Below are positions 36,065 to 45,360 of a DNA stretch of 64,000 nucleotides, piece by piece. This DNA is from CAWDMC01 sp963803295. GTDB lineage: Bacteria > Acidobacteriota > Terriglobia > UBA7540. Position 1 is the stretch's first letter; every line of letters begins with the position of its first letter. The stretch is from positions 638,551 to 702,550 of the forward strand of contig CAWDMC010000023.1 in assembly GCA_963803295.1 (NCBI GenBank), given 5' to 3'. The translations under genes and the position numbers were made by a program. A model generated the notes under the pieces. The model was not told where the DNA came from. It did not search any database and was given only the letters and a program-made list of their open reading frames with translations.

Positions 36065-37570
36065 TCAACACACTTCGTTCATACTGTGACTCAGGGCCTG
36101 GCCGGTTACGAGCGACCGCCGCGTGACCATGCGTTTGCTCGCTCGCGCCGCCGACAATACCCACAATTCCCAGGGGAAGGCAAAGCGGCTATTCCGCAGG
36201 CGCCAGCGCAGAGGCGCTCCCAGAGCTCGCCGGATGCCTCCACGCAGCCAGCGGTGCTCGATGGGCAACCGCCTAATCTGATTGTTCAACAAAAAGAACT
36301 CGAGCATTCGCCGGAGCCGCCGCAATTCCTCGCCCTGCAACCAGGGAAGAATGTTCTGGCCTAGCGGCAGGTCGTTCCACTCCTCAAGCGACTGCGGCTC
36401 ACGGACACCCATCTGTCTCAGTTGCGGCCAGATCGGAATGCCCGGATAAGGTGTGAAGATGTTCGGCGAGAAGCCGACGTTGGAGTGCCGCCGCGCAATA
36501 TCGCTCATGATGCGGAAGGTCTCGATGCGATCGGCTTCGGTTTCGCCGGGATAGCCCAGAATAACGTTGAAGCCGACCCGCATGCCGGCCTTTTCTGTTT
36601 TTCGCGCGGTCTCATACATGTCATCGATTCGCTGGTGTTTCTTGTTCATCAGCGCCAACACGTCCTGAGACGCAGACTCCGTGCCGAAACCCATGAAGTA
36701 GAGGCCACTCTCCGCCAACATGCAAACGTCTTCATCGCTCATCCGGCACAGAAGATCGGTCGAGGCCTGCACCGTCCAGCCAAATCTTACCTTTTGCTCA
36801 AGCAAACCGCGGCCGATCGCCAGGGCGCGTTTGACGTCGACTGGGAAATTGGAATCGAGAAACGGCACCTCATCAAGGCGGTAACGCTCCACAAGCTCCG
36901 TCACCTCGCTCACCACGCGGTCCGCTTTGTAACCGTTGAATCGCCGCTTATAGAAGACCTGGTCTGTGCAGTAGCTGCAGGCGTACGGGCAGCCCACGCT
37001 GGTGGCGTACCCCATCTCGCGCTTGCCTCTAACCCTCGCGTAAGCATCGAAGTCAGCCAGATGGTAAGCAGGCGAGGGGAGGTCGTTAATATTCACCACC
37101 GGCCGCTCAGGCTCGTGCACAATCCGCCCGTTCCGCTTAACGGAGGTGCCTCGAATCCCTTCCAGGCCGCTCCCATCCGCCAGTCGTTGGGCGATCTCGA
37201 GCAGGGTGATCTCGCCCTGTCCTCGAACGATCACGTCCACAAAGTCAGGCAGCAAAGTCTGGTCCGGCGCGAGGCTCGGGTGCCAACCGCCAAAGATGAT
37301 GGGAAGGCTGGGGCGTGTCTTCCGTACCTGACGCGCCACTTTGATCGCCGAGCGAATCATCGGACCGGTGAGAAGCGAGATGCCGAAGCACAGCGCGTCC
37401 TCAATTTCTCTGGCCACAACGTTCTCGAAGTCCGGAACGATCGCCGCGTCAATTTGGGTTACCTGGAATCCGGCTTCGAGTAGCGGCGAGGCCAGCGACA
37501 GCAGGCACAGCGGCGCCCCGAGCGGAGGCCCGCTGTAGGGTGGATAAAACAACACGACCTTATTCTTCAC
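36065..37570 (-). CDS. Cobalamin-binding radical SAM protein
   Basis: About 501 residues with the same two-domain plan as its neighbour at 34523: B12-binding-like N-terminus (VVLFYPPYSGPPLGAPLCLL, IIFGGWHPSLAPDQTL, VIVRGQGEITLLEIA) and radical-SAM domain with SVGCPYACSYCTDQVF near residue 205. YFMGFGTESASQDVLALMNKK follows. GTG 37570 is favoured over GTG 37576 because GGGAGG lies at proper distance. The pair probably arose by ancient duplication and acts on a lipid or sugar in this region; substrate unknown. Confidence 0.87.
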   Translation of the reverse strand: MKNKVVLFYPPYSGPPLGAPLCLLSLASPLLEAGFQVTQIDAAIVPDFENVVAREIEDALCFGISLLTGPMIRSAIKVARQVRKTRPSLPIIFGGWHPSLAPDQTLLPDFVDVIVRGQGEITLLEIAQRLADGSGLEGIRGTSVKRNGRIVHEPERPVVNINDLPSPAYHLADFDAYARVRGKREMGYATSVGCPYACSYCTDQVFYKRRFNGYKADRVVSEVTELVERYRLDEVPFLDSNFPVDVKRALAIGRGLLEQKVRFGWTVQASTDLLCRMSDEDVCMLAESGLYFMGFGTESASQDVLALMNKKHQRIDDMYETARKTEKAGMRVGFNVILGYPGETEADRIETFRIMSDIARRHSNVGFSPNIFTPYPGIPIWPQLRQMGVREPQSLEEWNDLPLGQNILPWLQGEELRRLRRMLEFFLLNNQIRRLPIEHRWLRGGIRRALGAPLRWRLRNSRFAFPWELWVLSAARASKRMVTRRSLVTGQALSHSMNEVC

Positions 37571-37576
37571 GTTCAC

Positions 37577-38423
37577 CCTCCCTGCGGTTCCAGACTCCGG
37601 ACAAGATCAATCGATCTGCCGCGATAGCTCGAAGCCGATGTTAGTCCCGTTTCAAACCTCTCCGATCTTAACCGCGGGCAAGCATCTCGCGCCAACCCCC
37701 GGCGCGAACGCGCCTGACCGGACTCCCTTTTGTACGGTAATGCGCTACGCTGCTCGAACCGTATCTTTTGGACAGTGGAAATTTCGTCAATCCAATACCT
37801 TATGCGACCTACTCCATCATTACAAGCCATCCGGAATACATTGTTGTTCCAGTCGATCTTCCGACTCACTGCTCGCTACCCGGCGCTGCCCGCATCAACT
37901 GTCGTGATGCCTTTCACATTGGCTCTCTATCTCACCCGAGGATGGACCGTTTCCTCCGCAACTTCGTCCGGGACAGCTCGCCCTGCGGGTAAAACAACTC
38001 CATTCTAATCTAAGATGCAAGACCATCTGCCATTGTCACCACATCGTCAGTACCGTGTAAACCTTTCTCTAACCCGGGGCTGACGGCGACGACCGTGGCC
38101 GGGCCGCGGGCCTGCTTCCAGCAGCAGCGCCGCCGCCCGGCCCCGGAACAGTAAAAGTGGGCGCGGGTCTGCAAACCATCCAGCTGCTGCTCGGCCACCT
38201 TGATTTGGAGTAGACCGCCCTCCATCTCCAGCTTTCCAACCGCCATTACAGTGCCACGTCAGTCCTGAACTTCTTCCCAGCAAGGTTTGACTTGTTTCTT
38301 ACGAATCCCTGACAACTCGCACCGTGTGAACGCGGTACACATCTGCTTAGGACATTGGGAGGCCGCGCGGACACAAACGCGTGAAGCGATCGGAAGAACG
38401 ACTCCTCCCAGTTAAACGGGGCA
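37577..38423. other. Gene-poor region with mobile-element debris
   Basis: About 850 bases between the divergent radical-SAM and ATP-grasp genes. Apart from a tyrosine-recombinase fossil at 38151-38258 I find no credible coding sequence; open frames of up to 98 codons lack family resemblance and ribosome-binding sites. Promoters for both flanking operons should lie here. Confidence 0.5.
38151..38258 (+). pseudogene. Fossil C-terminus of a tyrosine recombinase (integrase)
   Basis: The plus-strand frame from 38151 reads VGAGLQTIQLLLGHLDLE, a stop (TAG 38211-38213), then TALHLQLSNRHYSAT. This matches the LRTIQLLLGH and YLHLSxRH regions of XerD-like integrases often found with IS91-type or Tn-like elements. 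The catalytic Tyr position is replaced (LHL) and the rest of the gene is gone. A relic of past insertion at a border between gene clusters. Confidence 0.6.
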
Positions 38424-39332
38424 ATGATGACAAGTTGGACGGTATTGATCACCGGGGTCGGTGGTCCGGCTGGACGGGTGGTCTCAGATTACTTTCAAGA
38501 ATGTGGCCTCGGCGTCCTGCGAGCCGACATGCGTCCGCTGGACGACCAGCGAAACTTCCGGAGACTTCCGCCAGCCACGGATTCGGAATTCATGCGCGCG
38601 CTCGGGCAGATGGTGGATGCAGAGGAGATCGAGCTCCTGGTGCCCACGGTTACGGAGGAGCTCTCCAGTGTCGCCGAGCAAAGGGATGTCATCCGCCGCA
38701 AGGGATGCGCCGTGTTTGTCTCCCCACCCAACGCCATGAGGGTTGCCAACGATAAGTGGATAACAGCCTCGACTCTTCTCGCGGCGGGAATTCCTGTTCC
38801 CCGATCCTATTGTGGCGATGTAAAGGAGGAGCTTGTGGAAACGATCCGCTTCCCGGCGCTGTCCAAGCCGCGCGTGGGAAGAGGTGGAAGAGGAATCCTC
38901 ATACACAAGACCGCCGAGGATCTCCCGGATACTCTTCCGGCCGATCGTGTTTTTCAGGAATTCCTCCCCGGTCAGGAGTACGACGTCAATCTCTTTGCCG
39001 ACCCCGGCGGGATACCTGTGGTTTCGGTTGTTCTCAAAAAGGCACAACTCAGGAACGGAATGGTCGGTAATGCCGTAGCTGTGGAAAGGGTTGAGGAACG
39101 GGACATCGCCCAGCTGGCCGAGCGGGCGACTCGTGCCCTTTCGCTCGAAGGCCCAATCGATATCGACATTCGGCGCGGCCAAGATGGGCGGCCTGCGATT
39201 CTTGAAATCAACGCGCGATTCGGCGCAAATGTGCGCTCGGCGGAAGAGGTCCTGGCGACGATGCTGACTAGTTGGAGGAGCCATTGCTCACGCGACCGGG
39301 GAGAGCCAGTATACTTGTGTTCTTGTCACTAA
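38424..39332 (+). CDS. ATP-grasp enzyme, carbamoyl-phosphate-synthase-like
   Basis: A 302-residue ATP-grasp protein: N-terminal Rossmann-like VLITGVGGPAGRVVSDYF, central KPRVGRGGRGILIHK (ATP-binding loop), FQEFLPGQEYDVNLFAD, and metal ligands in GPIDIDIRRGQDGRPAILEINARFGANV. Joins a carboxylate to an amine or other nucleophile. Proteins of this size near polysaccharide genes often add amino acids or build nucleotide sugars, but this is inference. It starts at ATG 38424. Its end overlaps the next gene by 49 bases, suggesting an operon with the YaiO-like module. Confidence 0.8.
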   Translation: MMTSWTVLITGVGGPAGRVVSDYFQECGLGVLRADMRPLDDQRNFRRLPPATDSEFMRALGQMVDAEEIELLVPTVTEELSSVAEQRDVIRRKGCAVFVSPPNAMRVANDKWITASTLLAAGIPVPRSYCGDVKEELVETIRFPALSKPRVGRGGRGILIHKTAEDLPDTLPADRVFQEFLPGQEYDVNLFADPGGIPVVSVVLKKAQLRNGMVGNAVAVERVEERDIAQLAERATRALSLEGPIDIDIRRGQDGRPAILEINARFGANVRSAEEVLATMLTSWRSHCSRDRGEPVYLCSCH

Positions 39333-40575
39333 GCTCTGTTTCCTGGGCTTCGGACTCAACTTTGCAGAGATCAGCCCGGCTCTTGGAGACGGGAAAAACT
39401 CTGGAGGCCGAGGCCCTGCTGCTATCTCTGGTTGAAAAGCAACCCCAGAATGCCGAGGCTCGCCAATTGTTAGGCGACGCGTATCGTGAGGAGGGCAACG
39501 GCCTCGCAGCAGAACGGGAGTACACCGCGCCATCGCCTTGGGAAGGCGCGATTCGGATCTTCTGAAGAGCTTGGCAACGGTAGAAAAATGGAACCGTCGT
39601 TTTTCCAAGGCGCGGGCTTCGTATCGACAGGAGTTGGAGGCTGCCCCTCAAGACCACGAAGCACGAGAGGAACTCGAAGCTCTGAGACTGCAGCGCGGGC
39701 TCAGCCTGTTTGGTGCATTCGGCGGTTGGGAAACCGACTCGACCGCCAAAGGCTGGCAAAGCGAGCTTTCGTACCGTGGGTCCGACAGGGTTGACGCTTT
39801 TGTTGGAGCTTCATACGCCGACAAGTTCTTCTATACACGCCAATCCGTTTACGGAAAGGCCTATGCTTTCTTTTCCCCTACCGGCTACATCAAAGTAAGC
39901 TTCGAAAACCAAAATTACAACTACCCGGTTGCAAAGAATCCAGTCCCGGACTCTAACGCCTATAGAGACTTACCCAGCATTGGAGTGGAAGTAAGTGGCA
40001 ATCTCCGGCGGAACTTGAGAGGAAGTATCGGCTACGAGTTCTTCCGGCCAAACTTCTTCGTCGGACCGAGCGACTACGCCAACGATCACAAGCTCAGTGC
40101 CGAACTCTCGTACGCCACCGCCTGGCGTCCACTTCAGCTCCGGCTGATGTCGGCGATCTTCAGGGATCCCGATCCCAACCGGACAATCGTCGATAAGACC
40201 AACCGAAAGATTACTGTCGGCTATGGCACCCAGTACCTCATTGGGGGCGGAGCCGACTTCACCTTTCGCCGATTTGAGGCGGAACTGCTTGTCCTGCCCA
40301 ACCGTGACCTGGACCGCAGCACCGATTACTCGGTTCTTGATGACATCACCGTGCCGGTCGTAAGGCAAGTGAAGTTCAAGACCGGCTATGTCTTCGACCA
40401 CTATTCGAGCAGCAGCGTCTTCACCGGGAAGAACGCACAAATCGTCAATGTTGGACTTTCGTGGACTGCGAGACGGTGGCTTGAGCTATCTGCAGGCACG
40501 AAGACCATACGCCGTCCGATTCAAAACGATCAAGCGGTGTATGTGACAACGAGATTCGGCCTCCCAATCAAATGA
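39284..40575 (+). CDS. YaiO-like outer-membrane TPR/beta-barrel protein, one frameshift
   Basis: Predicted outer-membrane protein of about 430 residues. TTG 39284 follows GGAGGAG and gives a signal peptide (ILVFLSLSSVSWA). Residues 20-125 form TPR-like helices (EAEALLLSLVEKQPQNAEARQLLGDAYREEGNGLAAEREY), then a barrel of amphipathic strands rich in aromatic residues, ending TTRFGLPIK. The two halves lie in different frames; one missing C near 39524-39528 (Y-T then R-A-I-A-L-G-R-R) restores continuity. The plan TPR plus small barrel matches YaiO of E. coli, whose neighbours are also a GT2 enzyme and a PIG-L deacetylase. Likely exports or scaffolds a polysaccharide. Confidence 0.78.
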
Positions 40576-41441
40576 GAACATCCTTCCGGATTCTCCTTTT
40601 CGTGACGGTGTCATGGCTCGGTTGGCGCGACGTGAAGCACGCATCGGAAAAGGTGCTTGCGCATTGGGAAACACTACCCATGTTCATACCACTTCTGTAC
40701 AAGAAACTGCGGGTAACTTGTGGGCAACCACGACTGTCCTGGACTTCCACGCCAGCTGTGCTGGCGGATTTCGTCATTCCTTCTGCACCCCGTGCCCACG
40801 ACGGACCTCGCGCTCCTTTGTCGGGCCCCTTGACTGGTCCGGTGCTAGTTGTTGGGGCTCACCCGGACGACATTGAGCTTGGGGCGGCGGGCGCCGCCTT
40901 GCGGCTTGCCGAGGAAGGGGAGAAAGTCTACGGTCTGGTGTTGACGCAGGGAGAAAACGGTACCCAGGGTCCGGCCGTCATCCGAGAAGAAGAGGCGCGT
41001 GCAGCAGCTGGCGTGCTTGGGCTCAAGGATCTGTGGGTTTCTACCTTTCCCGACACGCTGCTGAGGCAACACATACCCGAGCTAAGGGATGTAATCGAGC
41101 GCAAAGTCCTCGATCTCGGTATTCGGGTTGTCGTGACCCATGGGCCGCATGAGACCCATGGAGATCACGCGGCGGTTTTTGAAGCGGCCAGAGAGGCTTC
41201 AAGGAAGTGTTCACTTGTTTGTTTTGAGAGCATCAGCGCACCCAAGGAGTTCGTCCCAAACTTCTTCGTGGATATCACTCGGTATCTTTCAGGTAAACTC
41301 GAGGCGGTAAAACTCCACAAGACTCAGGCGACAAAGTTCTATATGGACCCGGACCTGGTGAAGGGGCGGGCCGCGCACCGCGGACTCCAAGCGGGGGTGA
41401 GGTACGCTGAAGCCTTCTGGATTTACCGGTGGGTCCAGTGA
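40572..41441 (+). CDS. PIG-L family deacetylase
   Basis: Zinc-dependent N-deacetylase of GlcNAc-type sugars, 289 residues. The PIG-L zinc motif AHPDDIELGAAG is near residue 97 and the second metal/catalytic region HGPHETHGDHAAV near 190. The first 90 residues include a short hydrophobic segment that may anchor or export it. ATG 40572 overlaps the stop of the YaiO-like gene by four bases, and its own stop overlaps the next GTG, so three genes are translationally coupled. It may deacetylate amino sugars of the polymer made by the GT2 enzyme, comparable to YaiS. Confidence 0.9.
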   Translation: MRTSFRILLFVTVSWLGWRDVKHASEKVLAHWETLPMFIPLLYKKLRVTCGQPRLSWTSTPAVLADFVIPSAPRAHDGPRAPLSGPLTGPVLVVGAHPDDIELGAAGAALRLAEEGEKVYGLVLTQGENGTQGPAVIREEEARAAAGVLGLKDLWVSTFPDTLLRQHIPELRDVIERKVLDLGIRVVVTHGPHETHGDHAAVFEAAREASRKCSLVCFESISAPKEFVPNFFVDITRYLSGKLEAVKLHKTQATKFYMDPDLVKGRAAHRGLQAGVRYAEAFWIYRWVQ

Positions 41442-43836
41442 ACGACCTACTAACTGTGGCCGCGACGGCAATCGTTGCGATCTTAGGCTTCACCACATTG
41501 CTCCTTGGTGTCCAGTTGCTCGCATTCTTTCCGCTTACGATTGTGTATGAGGTCTGGAAGCGCCGTTCACTGCGGCGCCTTTCGGCTAACCCGTTCCGAG
41601 GGCGTGTCTCAGTACTCGTTCCGGCGTACAACGAGGAAAATACGCTTTCAGCTTGTCTTGCCTCGATCCTCGCGTCCGACTATCCCGACCTGGAGGTAAT
41701 TGTCATTAACGATGGGTCCACGGATAGAACCGAACAGTCAATTCACACATTTATTGAAACAGAGCGGATCAAGTATTTGCGGCAGCCCAATAGCGGAAAG
41801 GCTACGGCTTTGAACCGTGGGGCAGCAGTGGCCACGGGTGACGCCATCCTGTTTACCGATGCGGACAGCCTGTTTCTACCAGACACCGTCGGCCAGATGA
41901 CCCGATGGTTTGCCGATCCAACCGTCCATGCGGTCTGCGGCAACGATACTCCACTTTCAGCTGGGACGATCCTGCAAAAGGTTTTGGCGGTGACAACCCA
42001 TATTGGCACAGGTTTTGTCAGGAGAGCGCTTTCGGTGCTGGGTGTCCTGCCGATTATCACTGGGAATCTGGGCCTCATCCGTACCGAAACCTTTTGGGAG
42101 GCCGGGGGATTTCGTCAGGTGTGGGGAGAAGATCTGGAATTTACCTTCCGGATGCATCGACAACGCCGGCGGATATCTTCGACCCGGACCCCATCGTTAG
42201 AGCGGAGTGCCCAGGCCATCTCTCTGCTCTGTGGCGCCAGCGTGTTCGCTGGGTGCGGAGTTATCTCAAGATTACGCGGCTGCATCGAGACCTCTTCCGG
42301 CCTGACCGGGCCTCGCCGTTCTCTTTCTATTTGCCGTACAACTACTTCACGCAGGTTATTGTTCCTCTCCTCCAACTTCTTTCCGTTCCTCTGTTGGTTC
42401 GCCTGGCTTCATCCGGGAGCCACACCCTCCAATCGGGGTGGAACCTACTCTTGTATTTGGGCCTTCTCACCTTCTTGATGATTGCCGTCTATAGTGTCGT
42501 CATCGACCGGGATTACCGAACCCTCCGCCATCTTCCTCTGGCCATCGTGGCCATTGCTCCACTGTCCTACTTCTATAATTTTGTCGTCCTCCTCTCAATA
42601 TGGAAGGAGTTCAGGAGTGAGCCAGAGCTGTGGACGAAGATCGAGCGGGTCCCGTCAGGAGCTGCAGCCCGGCGCGGGGGCGTTAGCCTAGCGTTGTTGG
42701 GAGTCCTGCTGATCGGGCTGGCAGCGGTCATGCAGTTTTCAACCGGTACCGATCCATCTGGCATGGCGCGTACTAGAGGGAGCCTCCAAGCTAGCAAGAG
42801 TCGCAGTGTTGAGCTTGCGGTCGCAACCCATTTCGACGCCTGGAAGGACTGGCGCAGCGCCGTTTCTTCAGTCGTGGAGAGTCCCGGCGCTCACCTGATC
42901 CAGACGGTTGGCGTCTCCGCCGGTCGCCTTGAATGGGCTCATTTCCGATGGGACGGACACCAGGCCCAATGGTCTACGATTCAGAAGAATGAGTCTGCCG
43001 ATGTGCTCGGAGGCGCGGTTCACATTTTCAGGCAGCGCGGCTTTCGGACAGTTGCCATCGTTGATGTCTACGCACCCAAACTCCTGAAAGATGAGCCGGA
43101 GAAGGCTGCAGTGCGGTTTGACGGCATGCGAAGCGCAGACCAGGTGTGCTTCACGGAGCTGGTTGACGGAGACTATGGCCAGCGGATCGTCGAAATGGTC
43201 GCATATCTTGCACGGAACTACCCAGTGGACGCAATCTCCTTAACCGAGCTCGGCTATAACTCCTTTTGTTTTGACGACAGGTGCCTGGTCTCGTATCGAA
43301 ACGAAACCAAAAGAACAGCCTGGCCGACGAATCGTGCCGGAACGATCGCTGACCGGAACGATCCATCGGTGTGGGAGTGGCGTTCGATCCGGATGGAAGC
43401 GTTTCTGGCACGGATCGCGCGAGTGGCCCACGCTGCTGGCAAGCAGCTTCTCGTCGACGTGCCCGTCAACTGGGACGATTTCCGTAGGTACGGGAAGGAC
43501 TCCGGACTCGACTACGCCAGGATTCTGCGCCATGCGGATCAGATTGTCGTATGGAACTACTTCGGGATCGACGGAAGATCCCCACGAGTCTCACAGGCGC
43601 TCGCTGCAACCCTGGGCCGAGATTTTCCTGCTGGTCGCGTCTCCATTTCGATAGGTATGTGGGGACCCCATGGCACAATAGATTCGGAGACATTGCAAGA
43701 GGGTCTGGTCTATACACTGAAGGGAGGGGCGTCGAACATCTGGATCACCCCAAACCACTTTCTATCTCAGAATGACTGGGCGGCCAGCACCACGGTTCTT
43801 GGAGACTTCCATGCCGAGAACGGAGTCCACAATTAA
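41438..43836 (+). CDS. GT2 polysaccharide synthase fused to a glycoside-hydrolase-like domain, one frameshift
   Basis: About 798 residues when one shift at 42165-42180 is repaired. N-terminal membrane helix, then a processive GT2 domain: VSVLVPAYNEENTL, VIVINDGSTD, ILFTDADSLFLPD, GEDLEF and, after the shift, RQRVRWVRS (QxxRW-like). Four further helices follow (to about residue 400). The last 340 residues are a periplasmic TIM-barrel-like domain: AVHIFRQRGFRTVAIVDV, AISLTELGYNSF, LLVDVPVNWDDFRRYGKD and QIVVWNYFGIDGRSP. I know no standard synthase with such a tail. The plan resembles synthase and hydrolase joined in one chain. GTG 41438 overlaps the deacetylase stop. Confidence 0.8.
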
Positions 43837-44003
43837 CTACATCCTTGAGTGCCATCGGCGTGAAGCGCGAACACTGGTTAATTAGGTCACGCGTTGGAAT
43901 GGAGATCTTCGACTCATAGAATTCGGAGACCCAGCGCACATATAAGAGTGATCCCAGCCAGAAAAGCGACTATAAAGCTCAGGCGGCTGAGTCGCTGCGC
44001 TAG

Positions 44004-44585
44004 CTAGACGGCGCGCCCCACTCGGGTAGCTTCAGGGACTTCTACCAGGCGACCTGTCTCAACTTCGTAGATGTACCCGTAGACCGGTATCCGGTCCGGC
44101 ACAAGAGGGTGCTGCCTGATCCGGGTGACATCATCCACGACGCTTTGTGCCAGATCGCGAATGGTCAACCAATTCAAGTACTCTCCTTCGCGTGATCCCG
44201 GCCCTTTACCCACGTCCTTCCACCGGCCGCCTTCGAGTTGCGCCGTTTCGAGGCTGTGGGCGAGAAGGTCGCTGATGATTTCACCGGTGAAGAACAGCAT
44301 TCCGCAACTTGTGTGATGGACGACGAACCACTCGCGCGTGCCGAGCAGCTTGTACGAGATCACCAGGGAGCGGATGGCGTCGTCGCTAGCCCGGCCACCG
44401 GCGTTGCGAATCACATGGGCGTCGCCCTCGGCGAGGCCGGCAAAGCGGGCGGGATCGAGACGGGCATCCATGCAGGTGAGAATGGCAAAGCGGCGTGCCG
44501 GAGGCATCGCGAGCTTGCCCCTCTCTCCGAACTCTTGAGCATAGGATTCGTTAGCGGCAAGGACTTCCTTCAGAACGTCACTCAT
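44004..44585 (-). CDS. Beta-class carbonic anhydrase
   Basis: Interconverts CO2 and bicarbonate. The 193-residue protein has zinc ligands Cys38, His91 and Cys94 in LTCMDARLDP and VVHHTSCGM, with the Asp40/Arg42 dyad and RNAGGRASDD. The small size and sequence style fit the plant-type/Cab-like subgroup seen in Mycobacterium Rv1284. ATG 44585 is preceded by GGAGAGAAACCC. It lies downstream of the ccm operon on the same strand but is separated by about 480 bases, so it probably has its own promoter. Confidence 0.94.
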   Translation of the reverse strand: MSDVLKEVLAANESYAQEFGERGKLAMPPARRFAILTCMDARLDPARFAGLAEGDAHVIRNAGGRASDDAIRSLVISYKLLGTREWFVVHHTSCGMLFFTGEIISDLLAHSLETAQLEGGRWKDVGKGPGSREGEYLNWLTIRDLAQSVVDDVTRIRQHPLVPDRIPVYGYIYEVETGRLVEVPEATRVGRAV

Positions 44586-45066
44586 GGGTTTCTCTCCTTT
44601 ACGCCTTGACTAAGGCGAAAACTCGTAATCGGTTGGCCTAAGGCGCCGCGGCCGAGTTCCTCCACGATCTCGTAACTCCCAATGTTATAGTCTTGTTCGC
44701 GTCTTTGGAGTGCGGGACCTTGTCCCCGGACTCCGTTCGGCACCTTGCGGCCAAGGCCCGATGAGATACGCAGCACGCAGAAAGCGGCGGCAAGCTGCCG
44801 CACTCCAAATCACCTTGCTGAGAGGCTTTCCAGAATCAGGTTGTGCCGTGTTGCACGACAAATCGGTCCCGCTGCGGAAAAAGCGGCGACAAGCCGCCCC
44901 ACTCCACGTCATTCTGGCGGGCTGACGATCTGAGTCTGGTAGACGCTCAGCCCGATCCGAAAAGTAGAACCGTGGGAGAGTATGGCAGCCTTTATCAGCT
45001 TATCGCCGACCAAAGTACCGTTCGTACTGGATGCAGGAAGAACCGTGTCTCAACTGCTCTCCTGCA
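44586..45066. other. Intergenic region with short palindromic repeats
   Basis: About 480 bases between ccmD-like and the carbonic anhydrase gene. No coding sequence is credible. It holds three copies of a short GC-rich repeat (listed separately) and presumably the promoter of the carbonic anhydrase gene near 44586-44640. Confidence 0.5.
44703..44907. repeat. Three copies of a REP-like palindromic repeat
   Basis: Copy A at 44780-44809 (AAGCGGCGGCAAGCTGCCGC then ACTCCAA) and copy B at 44878-44907 (AAGCGGCGACAAGCCGCCCC then ACTCCA) are direct; copy C at 44703-44724 is inverted (TTGGAGTGCGGGACCTTGTC). Each has a short GC-rich stem around CAAG and a conserved flank ACTCCA. The layout recalls bacterial REP/BIME elements, which are mobilised by RAYT transposases. 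No RAYT gene is present in the window. Confidence 0.6.
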
Positions 45067-45204
45067 TTATTTCTGCCCACTCTTGCTCTCGAGATCGCGC
45101 AGTTCCTTGCGCAAGCCGGCATAGCGTCGGGCAAGGCTCCAAGCGTAAAGCATGAAGATTCCCCAAACAAGGCTGTAGGCGGCAAAAAGGTATTTGTTTA
45201 CCAT
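45067..45204 (-). CDS. ccmD: CcmD-like small membrane protein
   Basis: A 45-residue protein reading MVNKYLFAAYSLVWGIFML, then YAWSLARRYAGLRKELRDLE. One hydrophobic helix followed by a basic and helical tail is the CcmD plan (small haem-export accessory protein that binds the CcmC/CcmE complex). ATG 45204 has GAGGA at good distance; ATG 45210 is also in frame but too close. It follows ccmC on the same strand after 156 bases. The family is weakly conserved, so position supports the call as much as sequence. Confidence 0.75.
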   Translation of the reverse strand: MVNKYLFAAYSLVWGIFMLYAWSLARRYAGLRKELRDLESKSGQK

Positions 45205-45360
45205 CGTCATTCCTCAGGTTCCTATCGGGCATGCCTTAAGGCCTGCCTTCGGGAGCACGTAAAGACGTTCTCCATGATCAAGCGGATTTGGGTAGCCGTC
45301 TGCGGTCCTCGCTGCTAAGCATTGCCCGACACGCGTCCCGATTCCTGGCTCCGGTGTGCC

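Noticed and set aside
36422..37483. Long open frame antisense to a radical-SAM gene (353 codons)
   Set aside because: Same reason: a shadow of a conserved minus-strand gene, with histidine-rich meaningless sequence.
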